Assembly (NCBI GenBank): GCA_002751075.1 | Contig: NAOQ01000349.1 | Coordinates: 43,704-79,622, forward strand | Reading direction: 5' to 3' | Origin: Ichthyophonus hoferi | Taxonomy: Eukaryota; Opisthokonta; Ichthyosporea; Ichthyophonida; Ichthyophonidae | DNA: 35,919 nt | In this document: piece by piece, positions 23,374 through 35,190 of the stretch | How the letters are laid out: the number at the start of each line of letters is the position of its first letter | Position numbering within the stretch: the stretch's first letter is position 1 | The notes under the pieces: generated by a model | Told to the model about the DNA's origin: nothing | Seen by the model: the letters and a program-made list of their open reading frames with translations, nothing else | Databases searched by the model: none | Made by a program: the position numbers and the translations under genes

Positions 23374-23831
23374 NNNNNNNNNNNNNNNNNNNNNNNNNNN
23401 NNNNNNNNNNNNNNNNNNNNNNNNNNNNNNNNNNNNNNNNNNNNNNNNNNNNNNNNNNNNNNNNNNNNNNNNNNNNNNNNNNNNNNNNNNNNNNNNNNNN
23501 NNNNNNNNNNNNNNNNNNNNNNNNNNNNNNNNNNNNNNNNNNNNNNNNNNNNNNNNNNNNNNNNNNNNNNNNNNNNNNNNNNNNNNNNNNNNNNNNNNNN
23601 NNNNNNNNNNNNNNNNNNNNNNNNNNNNNNNNNNNNNNNNNNNNNNNNNNNNNNNNNNNNNNNNNNNNNNNNNNNNNNNNNNNNNNNNNNNNNNNNNNNN
23701 NNNNNNNNNNNNNNNNNNNNNNNNNNNNNNNNNNNNNNNNNNNNNNNNNNNNNNNNNNNNNNNNNNNNNNNNNNNNNNNNNNNNNNNNNNNNNNNNNNNN
23801 NNNNNNNNNNNNNNNNNNNNNNNNNNNNNNN
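23374..23831. other. Assembly gap, 458 N
   Basis: An unsequenced run flanked on each side by the same 91 bases. Open frames across it have no meaning. Confidence 1.
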
Positions 23832-23835
23832 TCAG

Positions 23836-23926
23836 GGGTGCAAATTTGGAAATTGCACAATAAGATCAAACAGTAAGTAGTTATATATTACGATGTAAAT
23901 AATAACTATCGTCACTATTTAATGTT
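23836..23926 (+). repeat. Exact 91-base direct repeat, right of the gap
   Basis: Second copy of the sequence that ends at the left gap edge, separated from the N run by only four bases. Confidence 0.97.
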
Positions 23927-24069
23927 AGTAAGCGGTTCTCAGTTTTTGCAGTTTACATTTATGCTGATCTCCTTTTTTTTCTAGAATTGCTCTTTAGCCA
24001 GCTACCTCATTGGTGTAACTACTAGAAAATTGTCTGATAAAAAATCAATTCATCGGGTTAAATTGTTTT

Positions 24070-24182
24070 ATCCAATTACATCATTGTTCAACTAACTAAT
24101 CTTGAGCCACGATTATTGATCTACCTATTATCTCGAGCCACGATCGAACCTTCTTATACATCTGGTTAGCGATCTTGTAACA
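24070..24182 (-). repeat. Interspersed repeat family copy 2, short, reversed
   Basis: On the minus strand it starts TGTTACAAGATCGCTA, then aaggttcgatcg, and ends with gtggctcaagattagttag. These match 34928-34980 and 35165-35190 of the copy at the right end. The ggttcgatc motif looks like a tRNA B box, but no A box is evident. Confidence 0.6.
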
Positions 24183-25400
24183 TCATCTACAAAGTAGATC
24201 AAGCCAATTAGCTATCACTAACGTTAGTTCAGAAATATCAACGACCGATTACGAAGATCAATTGGAGACCCAAAGAACTATGGACAACCAATAGAACTCC
24301 TACAGGATCTTATATAATTTATTTTAGGGGGATAATTACCATTGCTTTCTCTGTGTTATAGCATGAAATTTTATTAAAACCTGATGCCAGAAGGACAATT
24401 TCCATAAGCATTCTATATTATAGTATGAATTTTCTAATCAAACCCCTCGAATGGGCTTTTATGGCGATCTTGCTACGTTTATACTATAATATAATACAGA
24501 ACACTGTGTATGGCGGTACACGAATTATTATAACTAATTTTTATTGCCTTAAGAACATTTTACTGTCTTTATACTGGCTAATGGGACATCTGTTAAAGGT
24601 ATATATGTGTATTTAAGTTTTCGTTTACTTTATATATGGCTTTAAAAACGCCATCTTTAACGTGATCGATTTTGCGAGTATTCCAATCTAGCAGAATTGT
24701 CTTCAATGGCTTAGTACTGAGTTTGCCAAAACTGCATCACGCCCTCTCTCAAATTTGCACGTCCTTGCATACACATTGGAGATGAGCCAGATTATTACGA
24801 TTACCAAATAGGTGATGTGATGATGGCATGGTACTTAATTTTAAATTAATATGCAATCTAAATATATATATTATCAGCTAATTGTTGGCCTTGAATTATA
24901 ATCTGGCAGATAAATAGATGGCAATCCTATAAGACCATATCTATATCAAATAAAGAAAGATTTATAATGCTATTCCTACCCTCGCTAAATGATGTATATT
25001 TATCAGACGGAATGCAAGCAATAAAGACCTATTTTTTGCAGTATATATATATATATGAAGATCTTTAATGTTCATCGCAAGGTTTTTTGTATTGAAAATT
25101 ATTTATTAAAATAGTTGGCAACATATATATTTACACTCCTCGGACCAAATCCTTAAATATGTTTTACGCCTGATTCGTATGGGTACACTTAAAGGTATGA
25201 CCCATAGATTTTTTTGCTGTAAATTAAATAACAAGATTGTGCTTGGCCATTCTTTTATTTTCAAGCTACATACAGAAATGGGTAAATTCTAGAGCATTAT
25301 TTTTACCGGAATTTGATGTTTTTAAAATGTTTTATGTTTGACTATTTTTTTTTGCGCGAGTTTGTCTTCAATTTTTTTTATAGATTGCAAGTACGAAAGA
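24183..25400. other. AT-rich region, no gene supported
   Basis: Contains scattered TA runs. The stretch 24695-24780 reads on the minus strand as a protein-like end (ISNVYARTCKFERGRDAVLA then NSVLSH and a stop), but no splice partners were found and part of it recurs near 23150, so I take it as repeat-derived. Confidence 0.4.
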
Positions 25401-25406
25401 CGGGGC

Positions 25407-25412
25407 TTTATT
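25407..25412 (-). promoter_or_regulatory. Poly(A) signal candidate for the small minus-strand gene
   Basis: AATAAA on the minus strand, 98 bases after the proposed stop codon, followed by a less AT-rich AGCCCCGTC. Confidence 0.35.
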
Positions 25413-25509
25413 GGACTGGATACACCAATAAAGTAATGACATTTTGATAGTGTCAATTGCCAATGATTCTTAATGTCGTCTTGAGAAGCTTGGAGAAGAC
25501 AAAGTATAC

Positions 25510-26344
25510 TTAGACAGCGTGCGAGTACTCTTTTGCCGCTTGGATTCCTCCTTTAGGAAGTGGGGATGTAAACTGCATGAATGCAATATATATACCTCCT
25601 CTTAGAATATGCAGATACGTAGGAGAATGTGTGAATACTCGCGTATGCAAATCGATGTTAAGAGTATATCTATATTTATTTTAATTAATTACTGCCATAT
25701 ACATATATGTGTAATGTGCATATTAAATTTTCTAACCATTCTGAACATTACATCTGTATAAAATAATACGTTTTAAATTAATATCTTTTACCCGTAGGCT
25801 ACCATTAAAAACTTGGTATCCATTAACCCATAAATTGGTTTGCAAGAAGATCTTTTATTGATCTAAAAACAAGAGAGGTAGGCTCGTTCCTGTGACCTCT
25901 ATCGAATAATAAATAAGGGAATACCGGAGAAGATGGATATGATATTCTAGATATGTGGCTCTTGTGGGTTCTTTCGGGTGGCTCACCGTGATTGGAATTT
26001 TAGGTTGGAATACATTGTAGAAGACCAGTTGCTCTTTTGGAAGTTTGGAAGTCACTGTGTAGTAATGGCGATTGGACCAAAAATCGGAGTGGTCGTAATC
26101 CGATTTGAGAATGGGGGTCCTAGATATAGATAAGTTTGTGGGGGTATTTATAGAGATTATCTATCATTATCGCTAATGTGAATTCAGTTAATTATGATAA
26201 CAAATTTAATAACTAATTAAATGCTATGATATGTGATAGTAACCTATAACACTTGTTTTTCAGTAATATAATAATATAACACTGTTCTCTTTTGTATTAT
26301 ATGTATGTAGTACTAATATATAATAGTGTATAATACTGTTGCAT
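25510..26344 (-). CDS. Possible small three-exon gene, 67 residues, product not recognised
   Basis: Exons 26344-26337, 26119-25987 and 25572-25510 join in frame (8+133+63 bases) with GT-AG introns. The middle exon begins at CTAG and ends at ACG before GTGAGC; the last exon follows CATGCAG and ends at a TAA codon. An AATAAA lies about 100 bases further on. The protein starts MQQTPILKSDYDHSDFW, contains HYYTVTSKLPKEQLVFYNVF, and ends PKGGIQAAKEYSHAV. It has no membrane segment or signal peptide. Codon use and aromatic-rich composition look more protein-like than the surroundings. The first exon is the weakest part: its donor (GTATTA) is poor and the exon is tiny, so the true start may be elsewhere. 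I do not recognise the family. Confidence 0.35.
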
Positions 26345-26349
26345 GCTTC

Positions 26350-28729
26350 CCTATGAAAAGTCGGTGAGAATCTAGAAATTTCGCCTCCAGGGAGTTTCTT
26401 CCGGTTGTATGTTAATTGGTGTGGTGGTATTGTGATTGTGGCGAATGTGCGAACGATTTGCGAACGTTAATTTTTGTGTTTGTAATATATATATATATTG
26501 AGCAATTTTGATTATGGGAGTATTTTGTCCTTGAGAAAAGGAATAATTAAAATTATTTGCACATCATTTTTTTGTTCCAGTAAGCTTCCTGGTATGAAAG
26601 CAAACTACAGTAGATGGAAGCGAAGGAAAACTCTCACCTGCCGAGGATTGGTCAGTGAGTCAAAAATAATGTCACAGAAAATTTCATTCTTATAGTATAT
26701 TATGTTGAGATTAGACTTCCCGAGTTCGACTAAAAACCACACTTGACAAAAATTAATTTCTACTCTACGGCCAAGGGCAGGCACTGAAATAAGAGGTGTA
26801 TTTTGGTGGGAGAGAATTATTTTTATTACTACCTTCTATGAAAAGTAAACTTAACACGTTTTGGCGCAAACAAACCAAGCGTCTTACAGAATGTGAAAAC
26901 GCATATGATTAAAATATCTTGAGCCTATTTGTCCATGTTACCGAATATTGTATTAGGAGACTGCAAGTACCAAGCAAATTAAAACGAAAAATCACGTGTG
27001 AAAGTATTGTGATCTAATTTAACTTGCCCAATGCTCTATAACGACAAAGGGATATTACCATACGCGGTTACAACAATTGAAGAATGTGTGTGTTACTCTA
27101 CCATTCATTGCCAAGTAAATAATAATCATGGATTACGAATACCATCGTTCGAGAGGAAGTCACTAATAAATACCTTATAGACATCTCAGGGTTAAAGTTA
27201 CAAAGGGATTTCATCGGTCGAAGTTTTAACACGCCTTTACGTAATAATTATCTCATAAACAAAACCAAAATGTAAGTGGTGGCTATTGGAATGTGATGAT
27301 AACACTTTACTGTTAGCCCTAGGAACTAAATTTAGGCAAATAAGATATCAATAATCAATGATGTTTTTAATTTATGTAGATTACCCATCTTAAAAAATAA
27401 AGAGATAATAGTGTTAACAAAATGCCTTAAATTTATTTTTTTGATAATGAAAAAATGTAATTACTTTTTAGATTATATTAGTTATTAAATACATAATGAG
27501 CAAGAATTTGCTCTGAAAAGCTCGTTAGTCTAATCAATCCGTCTGCTATTGAACGCAATCCATCAAATCATAATAAACGATTGACGTGCGGAAAAGCATA
27601 TGGCTTTTTTAAACCCGTTTTTTATTGATTTAATTAAAAGTCATATGTTCTCAATTTGCCAATGTGGGGGATAGATATCGACATATTACTGATGAATATT
27701 TCGTAGACCTGTCCATAGTGTATAGCTTTATGTATATGCCTTGGGCCAATTAATCGAAGCCACGTTTGGTATATCGCCTAGTCATTTCATTTGGAATTAA
27801 TTATATAACTGTTTCGACTAAATAATTACTAAATTACATTTAATATTTAAATAAATAACCTTATAATTTTTTTTTTAAAACATATGCTATTGTCTATAAA
27901 TAAATAAGAATTAAATCAAACCAGAATATTCCACCATGATTAATATGTTATAAAATGTATGGGAAAAAAACTACGTGTACTCATCAGAATGGACACGATT
28001 TATTATAAAGGTATCTATTGGATAGTGATTATGCAATAACATGATATAGATACTGGTCTAAGACTACAAGATTGAAATATTGTGAGTCGCTCAGGTATTT
28101 TTATTTTTCTTGTATATTGGTAAATATAAATATATATATTAAAATTAATAAATTTTAATCAAAACTAATGTAATGCTTAAAAATAAAAATTCTATTTACC
28201 GTACAATTTAATTTCTATATCGTAACAAACTTATCTGTGCACTGCAATTCTAACTTTAATTGGAAGACGTACACACATCAATGCAAAAAAAAACAAACAC
28301 TAAGTTCACATGATGTAATCAAAATAAAGCAGAATAAAAACATAATTGTAAATACAATATCAAACAATCAAAAAAATATAATATTTTTGATACATATAAT
28401 TATATTATCAATATATTTAGTATTATATTTCCAATGTTTATATTTTTATAGTTTATTTTTGTATAATAAACTTGATCATCTAAGCCTATAATGCGGATGA
28501 TGTAATATTCTGTTTGCCCTCCTCTATCGCTTATAAAATATGCCATCATCGAGATAAAACAAGCAATAAAACGTCGGCGACTTTACTATATATATGTGGT
28601 TTTTCGAACACTTCGATATAAAAGTAAAAGTTCTTTGAAAAGTACTTTTGTTGTAATCCTGAGTAATGCAATTCTCTCTGTTCATTACTGTGCTCAAGTT
28701 TATTTTCGCCATTATTCTAAAGTTTACTG
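26350..28729. other. AT-rich region, no gene supported
   Basis: The segment 26360-26470 is less AT-rich than its surroundings and carries a CCGGAAG (ETS-type) motif on the minus strand, about 60 bases before the proposed minus-strand start. A plus-strand exon-like stretch lies at 26581-26650 (acceptor TTCCAG, donor GTCAGT, peptide KLPGMKANYSRWKRRKTLTC) without convincing partners. From 26700 to 28729 I see nothing else. Confidence 0.4.
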
Positions 28730-29040
28730 AGGCGTCTATTTTGGATTTAGCGCATGGTTCTTACACTCTTAGACGCCGAAACGAGCTGGACGCTCGTAAT
28801 CTCGTTTTTATTAACCTAGGCGCCCTAAAAGGACTTTCATAGCCCCGAAGCAACCGTGTGTTCGTGCGTATTTATGGTTCGTGTGAGACATTCTATCCTG
28901 TGAAAGTCTCCTTAGAAGAATCTAACAACTGTTAAGACCAAATCGCCATCATGTAACGAAAAGTGCACGCTCGAGGCCAGAGCGACAGGAAACGTGGTTA
29001 TATGAAAAAAATGCTTGAAGGGGTAGGGGTGGGGGTGGTT
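28730..29040. other. Locally GC-rich, hairpin-rich segment
   Basis: CG dinucleotides are frequent compared with both sides. Nested inverted repeats occur: AAACGAG (28779-28785) with CTCGTTT (28801-28807), and inside it CGAGC (28782-28786), TGGAC loop, GCTCG (28792-28796). GGCGTCT near 28732 pairs with AGACGCC near 28771, and aaggactttca with tgaaagtctcctt further on. No open frame or known RNA fold was recognised. Confidence 0.5.
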
Positions 29041-29879
29041 CAAATATTCTTAGTAAAAATGATAATAATATTATCGAAATGAAGTACCAGAAAAATATAT
29101 CTTAGCGCTTTGCTTTGATTTATATCTTCAAACGCGCGTAATGTAATAAAGAATGAGACTGTAAGGACTAATGTTGTTCCTAGTCTTACGAAACTTTTAT
29201 GATTTGTGATCATGATTATTGTTCTTTTTTACTTTTGCTATGTGGTAAAAAGACTTTATTGTCTTAGTGAAACTAAAATAACCAGAAAGTAATCTGCTAT
29301 TTTTTTTTATTCGTAGACTAGGCATTACTGGTTTATTAATTATAAGTTACTTATACTTCGTGTTTATTTAAGCACCGCGCTTTGAGAATAACCACGAACG
29401 GTCCTACAACATTAGAGAGATGGGTAGCCTCTGATTATTATTTATTTTTGCAATTAAGCTGATGGTGTGAAAATGTGTGCAGTGTAAGTCACTTTAATAT
29501 TTTTGTGAAGGTAGTAAACTGTTATTGTTTGTTGGGAATAATATTGATATGCAATGTAGTGCCTAGTGTACCCCAATGCCCACGGGTGGTGATATGATTG
29601 GCTAAACGATAATTTTTAATGTACGTAAGTCTTGTGTGGTGTCTTACCATATTTGCTCCATTCCCAATATAAAGAGTTGGATAGTTTAGTTTGGAGTAGA
29701 AAAATCATATAGGATAGTCAATTATTGATACCAATTAACCATACATAACCACCGGTTATGATTAGCTTGACTTGCCTCTTAAGTGAGAAAAAAAAAAAGG
29801 AACAACTATTAAGTTCTTTGCTTATCGTGCGGCGTGTCAACTGTAGACATTGTTTAGTTACATTAATTATTGTAAATGG
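29041..29879. other. AT-rich region, nothing recognised
   Basis: No exon, RNA gene or repeat match is supported between the hairpin-rich segment and the next repeat copy. Confidence 0.45.
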
Positions 29880-30149
29880 GACCAATTGTAAAGACTCTTA
29901 TTGGCTAATACATTCATTTCACGAAAGGTTCCAGAGATCCACTAGAATTGTCTGATCTTAACTTGATACTCGAATACTATTATCTCCTCATTTGAATGGC
30001 TCGTTAGCCAGTTACCCAATTCATATATGCTCACATTATATTTATCGACAAATTAATTTACCTGCTAGGGAACGTTGCGCAATTAACTAATGTAAAACTG
30101 ATCATTTCGTACTACGTGGTGTTCATTCGGAGTTAACAGTCTTGTAACA
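29880..30149 (-). repeat. Interspersed repeat family copy 3, reversed
   Basis: On the minus strand it starts TGTTACAAGACTGTTAACTC, continues cgaatgaac, and later carries atcagacaattctagtgg and gtattagccaataagag. These parallel copy 1 (22116-22350) and the right-end copy in the same order. Confidence 0.65.
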
Positions 30150-30722
30150 ATTTTAAATCTTATTAAATCTTATTATTCATTGGCCTTAAGTTAATACATA
30201 AAGATCCAAGATTCTCATTGTACAAATAAATTAGGTCTTTCACAAACCATAAAACAAAATAAAGACTAACTTCCCGCCGCCTATTTATGCTTGGCATGGG
30301 TAACTTATATCCGGCAGCTCAGTACTGTATAATCATTTGTCGTAGGTTATTTATTATTATTTATGATCATAACTCAGAATTGGTTACGTCAACACTCTTT
30401 ACCTGATGGGGCACGTTGCGCAATTAACTAATATAAAACGTATCATTTCATCGTCCGCTTGCTATCCGAACTTCGACCGAACAACGGGTTCACTCGGAGG
30501 TAACGGTCTTATAATAATTTGAATCTTAATATTGATTGGCTTTAAGATATAGACTTTTCACAAACCATATAAATAAAACACAAATATTAACCTAACGCTA
30601 CGTCTATTTATGCATGGCATGGGTAACTTACATCCGGCAACTCAGCACTATAATAATGTCATGGATTATCTGCGCTATTCATTATTAAATTTATGATCAT
30701 AATTGATTATGGCAACACTATA
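30058..30722. repeat. Two-unit direct tandem repeat, units about 340 and 320 bases
   Basis: Unit 1 (about 30058-30398) and unit 2 (about 30399-30722) share, in order, tttacctg.t.ggg, acgttgcgcaattaactaa, cggag.taac.gtctt, tttcacaaaccata, ctatttatgc.tggcatgg, atccggca.ctcag and tttatgatcataa. Unit 1 overlaps copy 3 of the interspersed family, so the duplicated element includes part of that repeat. Confidence 0.8.
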
Positions 30723-31644
30723 TTGTGAAATACTGAGGTTAATCATTTGCTTATATATTTTTACCTTGTATTCTTGTATTAAAAATAATCAAAAAAAGTC
30801 TACCTACCTAGCAGTTATTATCAGAATTGTGTGTTTTTATGTTAGAAGGGGAAATCCTCAGCATCTAACTGTCATGTTATTATGTAGCAGTATATTGAAT
30901 AAGAAATCCACTATTAAAAATAATTTGTTGCGGATTCTATGTACCTTTACTGAATTAAAAACATTTAATCATTGACTTGGAATTCCCAGGCTTTGATACC
31001 ACAATAAACATGTAAGAATCTATCTTAGTCCTACGGACTTGTGCACAGACTTAGGGGCTCCAGCTAGGTGCTACTTGGATGTTTCTCTTGTTGAGCTAAC
31101 AATAGAGGCAGCGTTTAGCTTTCATCTTCCTTCAATAATAATAAAAAAAGAGATAAGTTTTTTTTGTAAGGAAAGGCGTACATGATAGTTCTATTTTCAG
31201 CTGTCTACAGCATTCTTCCACAAAATGTGGAATAATTCCTGCCTTAATACGTTTAGGTGTGATTGTGGTAATAACACTGTCTAAACGATCATTGAGAGGT
31301 GCCAAGGCTGGGTATGCAAATGTTATTATTACTATCAAAAGTAACTAAATACCTCTCAGTATTCTTGATTGAAGAAAAATCGGAACACTGATGAATATAA
31401 TCAAGTGCTAACAAAGAACTAGACAATGTAAAGCATGACGATTATAGAACTTAGGCAAGACGTTCTAATTGTACATAAGAATATATATATATATATGCAA
31501 GATATTGTTAACAAATAATAAGAAACACAAAGCTTTTTTTATAATAGTTTACACATCATTATCTGTTGCTTTTTGAGTTGCTTTCGTTCCTTTTATCCTT
31601 TTTTGCAACCCTTGTCTATTGCGGATGCCAGTGTAGCTCCATAC
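30723..31644. other. No gene supported; one protein-like stretch
   Basis: The minus-strand frame at 31320-31170 reads like protein (LAPLNDRLDSVITTITPKRI and onward) but has no clear splice partners. The rest is AT-rich without recognisable content. Confidence 0.35.
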
Positions 31645-31745
31645 TTTGGTCCAAATTGGAAACGGCCATATATATCCTTATTAGCTAATATTCGCATGAG
31701 ACAAGTAAGGCCCACTAGAATTGCTTGATCATAACTTGATCTTAT
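31645..31745 (-). repeat. Interspersed repeat family copy 4, partial, reversed
   Basis: The string cccactagaattgcttgatc followed by ataacttgatc matches tccactagaattgtctgatc followed by ttaacttgata in copy 3. The preceding ttggtccaaattgg and ttagctaat also match in order. Confidence 0.55.
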
Positions 31746-32569
31746 TTTTTCAATTGGTTTAACGTATGTGCCCTTCTTTGGACGGTTTTTAGCTAATGTC
31801 CTTATCAGTCCAATGGCTCACTTTCAGCTAATCTACACTGACAAATAATTTGATCTGATTAAGAACGTCACTCAAGCAACTAATAGTGGACCAATAATTT
31901 CATGATCTACGTTTAAAATGTAAATAATAGGCTAAAATAACCCAATGATTTAAAAATATATATTTAAATTAATAATCTTTACTAAACTGAAATTGTATCA
32001 GCTTTTCACTGATAGATATATGCCATGATATGTGGTGACAAGGGGGTTTATTACTGGCTGGACATTTTGTAATCCGACTATATGGATGCCCCTTAGACCT
32101 GTTGAGGTCATGCAAAAAACTGTATTCTACATTTATCCTTACTCCAGTCAACCTATTTATGTGCTGCGCATATCTAATGCATATATTCTTCAGCAACATT
32201 ATGATAGAGAAGAATAAAAAAACCAAAGGCGTCTTACATGTATATATAGGTACCCCCTTCTACTCAGAATCCAATATATAACCTTGGAGCTAATGTAGTT
32301 CACCGACTATGAAATAAAAGAACCACTAGAGATTTTCTGACTAAATATAATACTAGCCAATAATCATGCAGAGTATATGTTTACCAAACTAAAACCATTT
32401 GACCACATTTGAAAGTTAGTGCACTAAAGCCAATAGCTTGAGTATGCTAGTCCAATGAGTAAAAACTCTTTTACGGTCGAGTGAGTACACATGGACAATC
32501 CGACCATACTAATCAATGCAACACTAGAATAGTATTACCTTGCCAGCTGTACCACTTGTTCCTTTGAAG
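31746..32569. other. Region before the retroelement fossil, nothing recognised
   Basis: AT-rich with several atgtcc/gtccaat motifs. Two overlapping open frames near 31969-32226 on opposite strands have no family resemblance. A 5' LTR for the downstream element could lie here, but I could not match it. Confidence 0.35.
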
Positions 32570-34765
32570 TTGCCGGTCCTGTAACACTTGTTAGTTTGTA
32601 GTTGCTACCATGGTGGAAATAATAATACTTTGTCTTCACTTATGTGTATTCCATGTACGCAAGGTTTCATGTTCAAACACCCATTAATTCAATATCTGTT
32701 CAATTATAAATGGATATAGGTCACAGTGACTGACCCTGTCTCCACTTAGTTTCTGACATAGTAACATTATTTCCAACAATGCATGAAATGATAAGATAGT
32801 ATAGAATAGTGTCTGAACAAGACTTCAAAATCCTGCATGACCAAATGCTTTTCCAATATGAAAAGGCTAAATAACAAGCTCTTCTGCAGGAACGTGCTGA
32901 TAGGGCCACAGCACAGAAAGTAACAGCTCTAGCTACTGAGTGTATAACTCAAAAAGTGGCCATTTTAGTTACTGAATGGGAATCATAACAAAAGGCAATC
33001 CTAGTGACTTAGCATGCAGTTCAACAAGTGGACACTCTCGCTGTTGAAAAGCCGGCCAAAATATAATCCAACCATACCCAACGTACACATACAAGAACAA
33101 GTGACAGATTTAACTGCTCAACTTGCAGTACAACCATAGCTTATGCACATGCATAACAACAGGTCACAGCTTTAACTGCTGAACTTGCAGCACAACAGAA
33201 GGCCATCCTAGTCACTAAGCGGGTGGACAAACACAACGCAATCCTAGCTGCTCAACATTTGAAACAGTGTGCAACAACTCTAATTGCTAAGCACTTAGGT
33301 CAACAAAAGTCAACCCCAGTCACTGACTGGCTAACACATCAACAGCAACAGATGGCCCCACACACAAGCAGACTAGGATATCATCATTGGGAATTCCCAC
33401 AGGGACCATCTAACGGCGGTCGTTTTGGAAGACCAGGAGGATGAGGACCCTTTTACTGGAAATTCCTATCAATACCACCCAGTGGTCACGAATTTCTTCC
33501 ACCCCCACCTCCAGGATCATTTGGATCACCTGGACCCTATAGATTCAACCAACATAAGTTCAACATTAGACCCATAGGCATCGCTAGCTTCCAGATCTTC
33601 AAACACAGTACCCGTGACATATGTCTAATTAATATATATGCTCGGGATCTAGCTCTACATATTCAACTAGAGTGATGGGGAAAACACTATATGCTTGCAC
33701 CAACTTTCAAAGAAAGGAACAATGCCACACTAGGAGTCTACTACATCCCCCATAATGAACGCCTTGCTTGTCACTACCTCAACACTTCTGTGGACCAGGC
33801 TGCCTATGAATATGCCAGCCTTACGGATTTACATGACCAAGAGTTTGCTTATGTCAAAATTGTCCTCTACAGTCAAACTTATGGAGACACTGCTGTTACT
33901 GTAGTTGATGAGAACCATAATAAATTCTGCAACTTCAAATAGGTGAACAATGAATTAGGCACATCAGCTATTGTTCAGTACAGGATCTTGTGTACCGAAT
34001 TACATGGCTCAATCCATACCATGACACCATATGCCATCATTAATAATGTTATCATTACCAAGGCCATGAAAATGCTCGGTACCAACAAAGATTATCACAT
34101 TGCCATTACTAATATCAGATCCCATTAAGGTGTCTATTCTGAGTGGCATACGTTTGTCACCAGAGTGAGGGAATGGGAGCACATGCTAGTTTTTCAGGGA
34201 AGAACAACGACCAACACTTCCTGAAGTAATGAACCATTACAGGAAGAGTTATGGCAAAGCCACAAAGTACGACAGCAAAGACAAGACAAAGTATACAGGT
34301 AAGAAAGGTAACAAACCAAAGCCAAAAAGAGTGTTAACAAACAATTATCATCCAGGTATCTCTGTCCAACACAATACTGCGGACTGTACCCTCAACCTCA
34401 AGAGTCACAAATCTCAGAAATTCTTTGAAGATATAAACAAGGAGAAAGTTGCAGTACCTACTAAACCTGGAGAGAAGATTAATCTGGCTAGTACAGCAAC
34501 GACTGGGGTCATTGCCAACATTGTCCACATTGGCAATACATTTAGTGCCAACTCGCGGGAGGCACCGAATACAACTAACTTTATTGTCAATTCAGCTGCC
34601 TTCATTCACATTTGTTCAAAGTTATTGGCGTTTTTCGAAGCCAAAGTGGTGGACATAACCAGTGACAATGGTAGATGGCACTTCAATAGCTTTCCTGAAA
34701 GAGAAGATTGCTTTGTGCTCATGTGCAGGTCCAGAGATAATGCTGAGCGAAGTGTTGTTCATTGA
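32570..34765 (+). mobile_element. Broken Ty1/copia-like LTR retroelement fossil (leader, gag and protease region)
   Basis: Conceptual fragments in plus orientation occur in the expected order: a leader shared with 22720-22850; a repeat-rich coiled-coil region (about 32880-33340); a Pro/Gly-rich stretch (33340-33560); a gag-like segment (33690-34130); a basic Lys-rich segment with a zinc-knuckle-like HNTADC; and a stretch resembling the start of a copia-type aspartic protease near 34580-34640. Integrase, reverse transcriptase and RNase H are not visible in the window. The frame is interrupted several times, so the element is not functional. The extent of breakage suggests considerable age. Confidence 0.65.
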
Positions 34766-34927
34766 AATGCACCAGTGGGACTTATAGTCGCAGCACCTCT
34801 ACTATTGGCTGGTTCAATTTTAATAAATCTTCTTGATAGCCATTTAACATCAACGGATTGCACTAACCATTTTCCAGATTACATATGTATTTATAGCTGC
34901 TAATAATACTAAATGCTTATAGCTATC

Positions 34928-35190
34928 TGTTACAAGATCGCTACCTACAGATGAGTAAAAAGGTTCGATCGAAACCCAGATAATAAGTATATTGATTCTT
35001 GCCATGGTATGTAGCATATGAACATCATTACATCAACAAGGAAATGAGTTAATTCACCATCTAAATAGAGGCATAATAGTATTTTAAATATGGTGGTAGG
35101 ATCAGACAATTCTAGTTGGTTTCTGTGACCTATCGTGAGTTGGATTAGCTAATACAAATATTTATGGTTGTGACTCAAGATCAGTTAGTC
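34928..35190 (+). repeat. Interspersed repeat family copy 5, possible 3' LTR of the fossil
   Basis: It starts TGTTACAAGATCGCTA, contains aaggttcgatcg, then atcagacaattctagttgg and aatatttatggtt, matching copies 1 to 4. It begins about 160 bases after the protease-like region in the same orientation and starts with TG, as LTRs do. No polypurine tract is obvious before it, and the right end is not defined. Confidence 0.55.

Noticed and set aside
23366-23869. Long open frames on both strands across the gap
   Set aside because: They consist almost wholly of N and carry no information.
24695-24780. Minus-strand protein-like end with a stop codon
   Set aside because: Part of the sequence recurs near 23150, pointing to repeat origin, and no upstream exons were found.
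26353-26695. Plus-strand two-exon model for a 41-residue basic protein
   Set aside because: The splice sites and frame fit, but its start codon lies only nine bases from the proposed minus-strand start, so both promoters would overlap coding sequence. The minus-strand model has better exons.
31132-31338. Minus-strand protein-like frame
   Set aside because: No credible splice partner or recognisable family; kept only as a note in the region entry.
31969-32226. Overlapping open frames on opposite strands
   Set aside because: Neither resembles a known protein, and mutual overlap in AT-rich DNA is expected by chance.
34928-34980. tRNA-derived SINE head
   Set aside because: A ggttcgatc B-box-like motif is present in two family copies, but no A box or cloverleaf can be drawn.
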